A DNA stretch of 5,616 nucleotides, from NCBI GenBank assembly GCA_041691815.1, contig JBEPTZ010000204.1, forward strand, positions 1-5,616, in the 5' to 3' direction. Of the stretch, positions 1 through 5,089 are shown piece by piece. The notes beneath the pieces were generated by a model. That model was not told where the DNA came from, did no database searches, and saw only the letters and a list, made by a program, of their open reading frames with translations. The stretch's first letter is position 1. Each line of letters begins with the position of its first letter. The translations under genes and the position numbers were made by a program. Source of the DNA: 70-18 sp041691815 (GTDB lineage Bacteria; Pseudomonadota; Alphaproteobacteria; Acetobacterales; Acetobacteraceae).

Positions 1-2
1 AC

Positions 3-1355
3 GCCAACATCGCCGCCGGCGGGGTGCTGCCGATGTGCCAGGACACCGGCACCGCCATCGTCATGGGCAAGAAGGGCCAGCACGTCTGGGTCGAGGGTGA
101 CGAGGAGGAGGCGCTGTCCTGGGGCGTGCATCGCACCTACACCGAGACCAATCTGCGCTACTCGCAGATGGCGCCGCTCAGCATGTTCGAGGAAGTCAAC
201 ACCGGCAACAACCTGCCGGTGCAGATCGACATCTACGCCGCGCCCGGCCTGCACCACGCCGACGAATACCACCTGATGTTCGTCGCCAAGGGCGGCGGCA
301 GCGCCAACAAGACCTTCCTGTTCCAGGAAACCCGCGCCGTGCTGTCGCCCGAGCGGCTGGCGGCGTTCCTCGAAACCAAGCTGAAAACCCTCGGCACCTC
401 GGCCTGCCCGCCCTACCACCTGGCGATCGTCATCGGCGGCACCAGTGCGGAGACCACTCTCAAGACCGTCAAACTCGCCTCCACCAAATGGCTCGACGAA
501 CTCCCCACCAAGGGCAGCCGCGCCGGCCACGCCTTCCGCGACCTGGAAATGGAGCAGAAGGTGCTGGAGATCAGCCGCAACACCGGCATCGGCGCCCAGT
601 TCGGCGGCAAGTATTTCTGCCACGACGTCCGCGTCATCCGGCTGCCGCGCCACGGCGCCAGCCTGCCGGTCGGCATCGGCGTGTCGTGCAGTGCGGACCG
701 CCAGGTGAAGGCCAAGATCACCCCGGAAGGCGTGTTCCTCGAAGCGCTGGAGACCGATCCGCACCGGTTCCTGCCGGAGACCACCGACGCCCATCTCGGC
801 GGCGATGTGGTGCGCGTCGACCTCAACCGCCCGATGGCGGAAATCCGCAAGCAGCTCTCCGCCTACCCGGTGAAGACCCGCCTCTCCCTCACCGGCACCA
901 TGGTGGTGGCGCGCGACATCGCCCACGCCAAGCTGCAGGAGCGGCTGGATGCCGGCCAGGGCCTGCCCGACTACCTGAAGAACCACCCGGTCTACTACGC
1001 CGGCCCGGCCAAGACCCCGGCCGGCATGGCCACCGGCAGCTTCGGCCCCACCACCGCCGGCCGGATGGACAGCTACGTGCACGCCTTCCAGCAGGCCGGC
1101 GGCTCGTTGGTGATGCTGGCCAAGGGCAACCGCTCGAAGGCCGTCAAGGACGCCTGCAAACAGTTCGGCGGCTTCTATCTCGGCAGCATCGGCGGCCCCG
1201 CCGCCCGGCTGGCGCAGGACTGCATCCGCAAGGTGGAGGTGCTGGAATTCCCCGAACTCGGCATGGAAGCGGTCTGGCGGATCGAGATCGAGGATTTTCC
1301 GGCGTTCATCATCATCGATGATAAAGGCAACGACTTCTACGACGGTCTCTCCTGA
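3..1355 (+). CDS. fumA: Fumarate hydratase class I, [4Fe-4S], 5'-truncated by window edge
   Basis: This enzyme interconverts fumarate and L-malate in the TCA cycle, in the cytoplasm. The reading frame is open from the first complete codon at position 3, with no start in view. 450 codons remain; E. coli FumA/FumB have about 548 residues, so roughly the first 100 are missing. The three cluster-binding cysteines of the family are visible: MCQDTG (Cys codon 36-38), SACPPYH (Cys codon 405-407) and VSCSADR (Cys codon 687-689). The last two are 94 residues apart, as in FumA. Also present are GGGSANKT, IGGTSAE, RLPRHGAS, the active-site motif TTAGRMD (1050-1070) with its catalytic Thr, and KGNR (1122-1133). 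The N-terminal Fumerase domain passes into Fumerase_C near VRVDLNRP (about 810). The protein ends DDKGNDFYDGLS, close to FumA. The TGA stop shares its A with the ATG of the next gene, so the two are probably translationally coupled. The single-chain class I assignment is firm; the choice among fumA/fumB names is conventional. Confidence 0.96.
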   Translation, partial: ANIAAGGVLPMCQDTGTAIVMGKKGQHVWVEGDEEEALSWGVHRTYTETNLRYSQMAPLSMFEEVNTGNNLPVQIDIYAAPGLHHADEYHLMFVAKGGGSANKTFLFQETRAVLSPERLAAFLETKLKTLGTSACPPYHLAIVIGGTSAETTLKTVKLASTKWLDELPTKGSRAGHAFRDLEMEQKVLEISRNTGIGAQFGGKYFCHDVRVIRLPRHGASLPVGIGVSCSADRQVKAKITPEGVFLEALETDPHRFLPETTDAHLGGDVVRVDLNRPMAEIRKQLSAYPVKTRLSLTGTMVVARDIAHAKLQERLDAGQGLPDYLKNHPVYYAGPAKTPAGMATGSFGPTTAGRMDSYVHAFQQAGGSLVMLAKGNRSKAVKDACKQFGGFYLGSIGGPAARLAQDCIRKVEVLEFPELGMEAVWRIEIEDFPAFIIIDDKGNDFYDGLS

Positions 1356-1750
1356 TGCGCTTCACCATCGACCGGCTCGACCATCTGGTGGTCGCCTGCG
1401 CCGACGTCGAGATCACCGCCTCGTGGTTCCAGCGCGTGCTCGGCATGGACCGCGAGGAGTTCGGCCCCAACGGCAAGACCGCGCTGCGCTTCGGCGGCCA
1501 GAAGATCAACCTCGACCAGGCCGGCACCGGCAACCGCACCACCGCCGCCGCCGCGGTGCCCGGCGCGCAGAACCTGTGCTTCATCACCGCCATCCGCCCG
1601 CAGGACGTGGTGGAGCATCTGACCCAATGCGGTGTGACCATCATCGAGGGCCCGGCCGCCAAGGTCGGCGCGCTCGGCCCGGTCACCTCGGTCTACTGCC
1701 GCGACCCCGACGGCAACCTGATCGAGATCGCCACCTACCTCACGGAATAA
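1355..1750 (+). CDS. VOC-family (glyoxalase/dioxygenase-fold) protein, GLOD5/STM3117-like
   Basis: A 131-residue protein with the vicinal oxygen chelate fold: two beta-alpha-beta-beta-beta units that usually hold a divalent metal. The opening IDRLDHLVVACADVE and the closing RDPDGNLIEIATYL are the hallmark first and last strands, giving likely metal ligands His10 and Glu124. Between them are LRFGGQKINLDQ, PGAQNLCFIT and EGPAAKVGALGPVTSVY, which match the layout of animal GLOD5 and Salmonella STM3117 as I remember them. Those proteins have INLH or FNLH where this one has INLD (Asp54), so the usual second His ligand is replaced by Asp. The ATG at 1355 overlaps the fumarase TGA by one base (TGATG), which supports this start; no strong Shine-Dalgarno is visible. 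The substrate is unknown. A lactoylglutathione-lyase-like, isomerase, dioxygenase or resistance role is possible, and family membership alone does not choose between them. Confidence 0.9.
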   Translation: MRFTIDRLDHLVVACADVEITASWFQRVLGMDREEFGPNGKTALRFGGQKINLDQAGTGNRTTAAAAVPGAQNLCFITAIRPQDVVEHLTQCGVTIIEGPAAKVGALGPVTSVYCRDPDGNLIEIATYLTE

Positions 1751-1754
1751 CCCG

Positions 1755-2330
1755 GTGAACCGCCCCCCGCTCATCGGACCTGCCGCCTTCCTGGCCTTCC
1801 TCGCCTGCGTGCCGTTGGCCAACTGGATGATCGGCCACGCCGGCACCGTCTGCCTGCCCGACGGCGGCCCCTGCCTGATCCCGGTCGCCCCCGATTTCGG
1901 CCATGGCGCCCTGATGGCCCCCTCCGGTGTGCTGGTGGCCGGCTTCGCCCTGGTGCTGCGCGACGTGGTGCAGCGCCTGCTGGGCAAATCCTGGAGTCTG
2001 ATCGCGGTGCTGATCGGCACCGTGCTGTCGGTGCTGGTCGCCGCCCCCAACCTGGTGATCGCCTCCGGCACCGCCTTCCTGCTCAGCGAACTGGTGGATT
2101 TCGCCGTCTACACTCCGTTGCAACGCCGCCGGCTGGTGCTGGCAGTCATCGCCTCGGCCACCGTCGGGCTGGTAGTGGACTCGGTGGTGTTCCTGTCGCT
2201 GGCCTTCCACAGCCTGGATTTCCTGCCCGGCCAGGTGGTCGGCAAGGCCTGGGCGGTGCTGGTCAGCATCCCGCTGGTCCGCACCCTCCGCCGCGTCACG
2301 CCGACCCCGGAAACGCGATCCGGGACATGA
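1755..2330 (+). CDS. VUT/YhhQ-family membrane protein, probable queuosine-precursor (preQ0/preQ1) transporter
   Basis: A 191-residue, strongly hydrophobic inner-membrane protein with about six membrane segments (roughly residues 9-28, 54-72, 80-98, 100-114, 127-150 and 160-177). The stretch ASGTAFLLSELVDFAVYTPL (103-122), a basic QRRR turn, then VGLVVDSVVFLSLAF (137-151) matches the conserved core of the VUT_1/YhhQ family. In that family E. coli YhhQ is known to import preQ0 and preQ1. The protein is shorter than YhhQ (221 residues) and resembles the small 'VUT family' proteins. Two cysteines (33 and 40) lie in a predicted loop after the first segment. The GTG start at 1755 lies 4 bases after the VOC stop and is preceded only by a weak GGA; an internal ATG (Met25) would remove the first helix. 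The stop overlaps queA by 4 bases (ATGA). Being followed directly by queA-tgt-queF strongly supports a queuosine-precursor substrate, but transport itself is inferred. Confidence 0.88.
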   Translation: MNRPPLIGPAAFLAFLACVPLANWMIGHAGTVCLPDGGPCLIPVAPDFGHGALMAPSGVLVAGFALVLRDVVQRLLGKSWSLIAVLIGTVLSVLVAAPNLVIASGTAFLLSELVDFAVYTPLQRRRLVLAVIASATVGLVVDSVVFLSLAFHSLDFLPGQVVGKAWAVLVSIPLVRTLRRVTPTPETRSGT

Positions 2331-3382
2331 CCATCCCGCCCGACCTGCGCGCGTCCGATTTCGACTTCGAGTTGCCGCCCGCGCGCATCGCCCAGACCCC
2401 GGCCCGCCCGCGCGACGCGGCGAAACTGCTGCGCGTGGGCCACACCGGCCTGCTCGACCGCATCGTCGCCGACCTGCCCAGCCTGCTGCAATCCGGCGAC
2501 CTGCTGGTGGCCAACGACACCCGCGTCATCCCGGCCCAGCTCGCCGCCCTGCGCGGCGCCGCCCATATCGGCATCACCCTCGACCGTCCGCTGCCCGACG
2601 GCACCTGGCACGCGCTCGCCCGCAACGCCCGCCGCCTGCGCGCCGGCGACCTGCTGGCCTTCGAGGGCGCCGACGACCTGTTCGCCATGGTCCGCTCGCG
2701 CGACGCCGATGGCGGCGTGGTGCTGGCCTTCGAATGCGAACCCGAAGCCCTCGGCGCCGCCCTGCACCGCGCCGGCGCGCTGGCCCTGCCGCCCTATATC
2801 GCCCGCCCCGACGGCCCCTCCGAGCAGGACCAGCAGGACTACCAGACCCTGTTCGCCGCCCATGAGGGTGCGGTCGCCGCCCCCACCGCCGGGCTGCACT
2901 TCACCCCCGCCCTGATGCAGGCGCTGAAAACCCGCGGCGTCGGCCTGGCCACAATCACCCTGCATGTCGGCGCCGGCACCTTCCTGCCGATGCGCTCGGA
3001 TGCGGTGCGCGACCACCGCATCCACGCCGAACGCGGCCAGATCACCGCCGAGGCCGCCGCCACCATCAACGCCGCCCGCGCCCGCGGCGGCCGCATCGTC
3101 GCGGTCGGCACCACCTCGCTGCGGCTGCTGGAAAGTGCCGCCGCCGAAGACGGCAGCATCACCCCGTTCGACGGCATCACCGAACTCTTCATCCTGCCCG
3201 GCCACCGCTTCCGCGCCGTCGACCTGCTGATGACCAACTTCCATCTGCCGCGCTCGACGCTGTTCATGCTGGTCTGCGCCTTCGCCGGCACCCAGCGGAT
3301 ACGCGCCGCCTACGCCCACGCCATCGCCCGCGAATACCGCTTCTACTCGTACGGCGACGCCACCCTGCTGGAACGCGCGTGA
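2327..3382 (+). CDS. queA: S-adenosylmethionine:tRNA ribosyltransferase-isomerase
   Basis: QueA transfers and rearranges the ribose of S-adenosylmethionine onto preQ1 already placed in tRNA, giving epoxyqueuosine at position 34. The 351-residue product has the normal family length and all the recognisable blocks: FDFELPP (12-18) followed by IAQTPARPRDAAKLL, NDTRVIPA (63-70), LPPYI (154-158), AAPTAGLHFT (184-193), LHVGAGTF (212-219), VGTTSLRLLES (260-270), ITELFILPGHRF (284-295), LLMTNFHLPRSTLFMLV (300-316) and YRFYSYGDA (337-345) near the C-terminus. No gap or frameshift is seen. The ATG at 2327 overlaps the transporter stop as ATGA; the nearest GGGA is almost against the start codon, so translation probably depends on coupling. 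The stop overlaps the tgt start as GTGA. The first beta-barrel domain (about 75-140) is rather compact and Asp/Arg-rich, as I recall for alphaproteobacterial enzymes. Confidence 0.98.
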   Translation: MTIPPDLRASDFDFELPPARIAQTPARPRDAAKLLRVGHTGLLDRIVADLPSLLQSGDLLVANDTRVIPAQLAALRGAAHIGITLDRPLPDGTWHALARNARRLRAGDLLAFEGADDLFAMVRSRDADGGVVLAFECEPEALGAALHRAGALALPPYIARPDGPSEQDQQDYQTLFAAHEGAVAAPTAGLHFTPALMQALKTRGVGLATITLHVGAGTFLPMRSDAVRDHRIHAERGQITAEAAATINAARARGGRIVAVGTTSLRLLESAAAEDGSITPFDGITELFILPGHRFRAVDLLMTNFHLPRSTLFMLVCAFAGTQRIRAAYAHAIAREYRFYSYGDATLLERA

Positions 3383-4497
3383 CCCTCACCTGGACCCGGC
3401 AGGCCAGCGACGGCGCCGCCCGCGCCGGCACCCTGCACACCGCCCACGGCGAGGTGCAAACGCCGGTGTTCATGCCGGTCGGCACCGCCGGCACGGTCAA
3501 GGCGATGACCGCCGACGCCGTCCGCAGCACCGGTGCAAAGCTGATCCTCGGCAACACATACCACCTGATGCTGCGCCCCGGCGCCGACCGCGTCGCCGCG
3601 CTGGGCGGCCTGCACCGGATGATGGACTGGCCCGGCCCGATCCTCACCGATTCCGGCGGCTTCCAGGTGATGTCGCTGGCCGGCCTGCGCAAGCTGGACA
3701 ATGACGGCGTCACCTTCCAATCGCATATCGACGGCAGCCGCCACCGCCTCACCCCGCAGCGCTCGATCGAAATCCAGCACCAGCTCGACGCCACCATTAC
3801 CATGGCGTTCGACGAATGCACCAAGTTCCCGGCCACCGAGGAGCAGGCCCGCGACTCGATGCTGCTGTCGATGCGCTGGGCCGCGCTCAGCCGCCAAGCC
3901 TTCGTCCCGCGCGACGGCTACGGCCTGTTCGGCATCGTGCAAGGCAGCACCTTCCCCGCCCTGCGCGCCCACAGCGTCGATGCCCTGGCCGAGATCGGCT
4001 TCGAAGGCTACGCCATCGGCGGCCTGGCGGTCGGCGAAGGCCAGCAAACCATGTTCGACGTACTCGACTTCACCGCCCCCCGCCTGCCCGCCAGCCACCC
4101 GCGCTACCTGATGGGCGTCGGCACCCCGGACGATCTGCTCGGCAGCGTGGCGCGCGGCGTCGACATGTTCGACTGCGTGATGCCGACCCGCGCCGGCCGC
4201 ACGGCCCGTGCCTTCACGCGACATGGCATCTTCAACCTGCGCAACGCCCGCTTCGGGCCGGACGACCGCCCGCTCGACGCCCTCTGCCCCTGCCCGGCCT
4301 GCAGCCGCCACAGCCGCGCCTATCTGCACCATCTGTTTCGCTGCGAGGAAATCCTCGGCCCGATGCTGCTCACCTGGCACAACCTGACCTATTATCAATC
4401 GCTGATGCAGGGCATGCGCGCCGCCATCCTGCAATCCCGGCTGGCCGAGCACAGCGCCGCCGTGCGTGCCGGCTGGCAGGCAGGAGACCCGCAATGA
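3379..4497 (+). CDS. tgt: tRNA-guanine(34) transglycosylase, bacterial preQ1 type
   Basis: Tgt swaps guanine 34 of tRNA Asp, Asn, His and Tyr for preQ1. The 372-residue product aligns readily with the Zymomonas mobilis enzyme (386 residues). The catalytic aspartates are Asp91 in TDSGGFQ (Z. mobilis Asp102), Asp145 in AFDECT (Asp156) and the covalent nucleophile Asp265 in DMFDCVMPTR (Asp280). The structural zinc site is intact: Cys303, Cys305 and Cys308 in CPCPAC plus His334, with the same spacing as 318/320/323/349. Cys147 and Val218 in GGLAVGE occupy the positions that distinguish bacterial preQ1-using enzymes from eukaryotic queuine-using ones (Val and Gly there), so the expected substrate is preQ1. 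That fits the presence of queA. The GTG start at 3379 overlaps the queA stop as GTGA, and GGAA at 3370-3373 is a plausible ribosome site. The stop overlaps queF as ATGA. Confidence 0.98.
   Translation: MTLTWTRQASDGAARAGTLHTAHGEVQTPVFMPVGTAGTVKAMTADAVRSTGAKLILGNTYHLMLRPGADRVAALGGLHRMMDWPGPILTDSGGFQVMSLAGLRKLDNDGVTFQSHIDGSRHRLTPQRSIEIQHQLDATITMAFDECTKFPATEEQARDSMLLSMRWAALSRQAFVPRDGYGLFGIVQGSTFPALRAHSVDALAEIGFEGYAIGGLAVGEGQQTMFDVLDFTAPRLPASHPRYLMGVGTPDDLLGSVARGVDMFDCVMPTRAGRTARAFTRHGIFNLRNARFGPDDRPLDALCPCPACSRHSRAYLHHLFRCEEILGPMLLTWHNLTYYQSLMQGMRAAILQSRLAEHSAAVRAGWQAGDPQ
4482..4486 (+). promoter_or_regulatory. Shine-Dalgarno site of queF
   Basis: AGGAG lies inside the 3' end of tgt, 7 bases before the ATG at 4494. 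It is the clearest ribosome-binding site in the window. It supports 4494 as the queF start, although the same frame stays open far upstream, antiphase to tgt. Confidence 0.75.
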
Positions 4498-4943
4498 CCG
4501 ACCTCACCCAACTCGGCCACCCCACCCCACAGCCCGCCACCCCGGATGCCGCGCTGCTGGAACGCGTCGCCAACCCGCACCCCGAGGCCCAGTACCTGGT
4601 CCGCTTCACCTGCCCGGAATTCACCTCGCTCTGCCCGATCACCGGTCAGCCGGACTTCGCCCATATCGTGCTCGACTACATCCCGGCCGCCTGGATCGTC
4701 GAAAGCAAGTCGCTGAAACTCTATTTCGCCAGCTTCCGCAACCACGGCGCCTTCCACGAAGCCTGCACGCTCGACATCGCCCAGCGCGTCATCGCCCTGC
4801 TCGCCCCCACCTGGCTGCGCATCGGCGCCTACTGGTACCCGCGCGGCGGCATGCCGATCGACGTGTTCTGGCAAACCGGCACCCCGCCCGCAGGCGTCTG
4901 GCTGCCCGACCAGGGCGTGGCCCCCTATCGCGGGCGAGGGTAA
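4494..4943 (+). CDS. queF: NADPH-dependent preQ0 (7-cyano-7-deazaguanine) reductase, QueF type I
   Basis: QueF reduces the nitrile of preQ0 to the aminomethyl group of preQ1 with two NADPH, supplying the substrate of Tgt. The product has 149 residues, the length of the short unimodular type I enzyme (B. subtilis YkvM) rather than the long two-domain E. coli type. The active-site Cys47 in SLCPITGQPDF, which forms the thioimide, is followed 7 residues later by Asp54, as for Cys55/Asp62 in B. subtilis. The QueF signature ESKSLKLYF is at 70-78. His88 and Glu89 in FRNHGAFHEA correspond to the substrate-binding pair His96/Glu97. It ends PDQGVAPYRGRG, typical of the family. The frame is open far upstream, but only the ATG at 4494 gives a proper QueF N-terminus. 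That ATG overlaps the tgt stop (ATGA) and has AGGAG in front. It is the last gene before the 146-base intergenic element. Confidence 0.97.
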   Translation: MTDLTQLGHPTPQPATPDAALLERVANPHPEAQYLVRFTCPEFTSLCPITGQPDFAHIVLDYIPAAWIVESKSLKLYFASFRNHGAFHEACTLDIAQRVIALLAPTWLRIGAYWYPRGGMPIDVFWQTGTPPAGVWLPDQGVAPYRGRG

Positions 4944-4954
4944 GGAAGCGAAGT

Positions 4955-4976
4955 GTTCTTTTTTGAAAAAAAGAAC
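4955..4976. repeat. AT-rich perfect hairpin, left arm of the intergenic element
   Basis: A 10-base arm GTTCTTTTTT (4955-4964) and its exact complement AAAAAAGAAC (4967-4976) are separated by GA. GAAGT (4950-4954) and ACTTC (4983-4987) can extend the stem across a CAAAAA bulge. It begins 12 bases after the queF stop, so it would form at the 3' end of the queF message. Being AT-rich, it is not a standard intrinsic terminator stem. Confidence 0.8.
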
Positions 4977-5005
4977 CAAAAAACTTCATCCTTGCCTGCG
5001 GCGCA

Positions 5006-5049
5006 CCGGGCATCGACAGCGAGGGCGAAGCCCCGGATAAAGTTTTTTT
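5006..5049 (+). terminator. Weak candidate intrinsic terminator after queF
   Basis: In the core of the intergenic element CCGGG (5006-5010) can pair with CCCGG (5032-5036). Alternatively GGGC (5023-5026) pairs with GCCC (5030-5033) around a GAA loop. A run of seven T follows at 5043-5049. The stem is short or the loop long, and six bases separate stem and T run, so termination is only a possibility. If it works, it would separate queG from the upstream transcript. Confidence 0.25.
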
Positions 5050-5050
5050 G

Positions 5051-5074
5051 CTTCTTTGTTTTCAAACAAAGAAG
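5051..5074. repeat. AT-rich perfect hairpin, right arm of the intergenic element
   Basis: An 11-base arm CTTCTTTGTTT (5051-5061) and its exact complement AAACAAAGAAG (5064-5074) are separated by TC. The downstream arm contains AAAGAAG, the only purine-rich stretch before the queG ATG. It lies 15 bases from the start and would be hidden in the stem if folded. Confidence 0.8.
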
Positions 5075-5089
5075 ACTTGCTTGCTTCCC

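Larger units (their letters stand above)
4944..5088. repeat. Long imperfect inverted-repeat element filling the queF-queG gap
   Basis: The 145 bases between the queF stop and the base before the queG ATG are one self-complementary unit. The ends are GGAAGC (4944-4949) and GCTTCC (5083-5088), followed inward by AAGT (4951-4954) and ACTT (5075-5078). Further in, CAAAAAA (4977-4983) faces TTTTTTG (5044-5050), CTT (4984-4986) faces AAG (5040-5042) with one bulged T, and ATCC (4988-4991) faces GGAT (5035-5038). Two local AT-rich hairpins (4955-4976, 5051-5074) sit in the arms, so the single strand could fold as a cloverleaf-like four-way structure capped by a GC-rich core (4992-5034). The A/T-tract composition contrasts sharply with the surrounding genes, and I see no ORF in it. 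I have an uncertain memory of similar A/T-tract intergenic elements in Rhodospirillales genomes. A REP/MITE-like dispersed repeat, an attenuator or a terminator array are all possible. Confidence 0.8.

Noticed and set aside
488..1321. A 277-codon + strand frame inside fumA
   Set aside because: It is an Arg/Pro/Gly-rich shadow of the fumarase frame with no family motif.
1311..1322. Perfect 12-base palindrome ATCATCGATGAT near the end of fumA
   Set aside because: It encodes the conserved fumarase C-terminal residues IIDD and is explained by coding; there is no partner site nearby.
1539..1556. ACC/GCC triplet run in the VOC gene as a microsatellite
   Set aside because: It encodes a short Thr/Ala linker in a GC-rich gene and is too short and imperfect to be a meaningful repeat.
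2108..3319. A 403-codon open frame on the minus strand opposite the transporter and queA
   Set aside because: Its translation is a low-complexity Gly/Ala/Gln/Val-rich string typical of GC-rich antisense frames, and it lies opposite unmistakable queA motifs.
3816..4493. Upstream extension of the queF frame through tgt
   Set aside because: The extension is Arg/Pro-rich out-of-frame tgt sequence. QueF type I length, AGGAG at 4482-4486 and the ATGA overlap all place the start at 4494.
3343..4494. A 383-codon open frame on the minus strand opposite tgt
   Set aside because: Composition is again antisense-like, with no recognisable domain, and tgt on the + strand is certain.
4944..5089. A preQ1 riboswitch or tRNA gene in the queF-queG gap
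   Set aside because: No preQ1 aptamer pseudoknot features or tRNA landmarks (anticodon arm, GTTCRA T-loop, CCA end) are visible. The cloverleaf-like shape comes only from inverted repeats.
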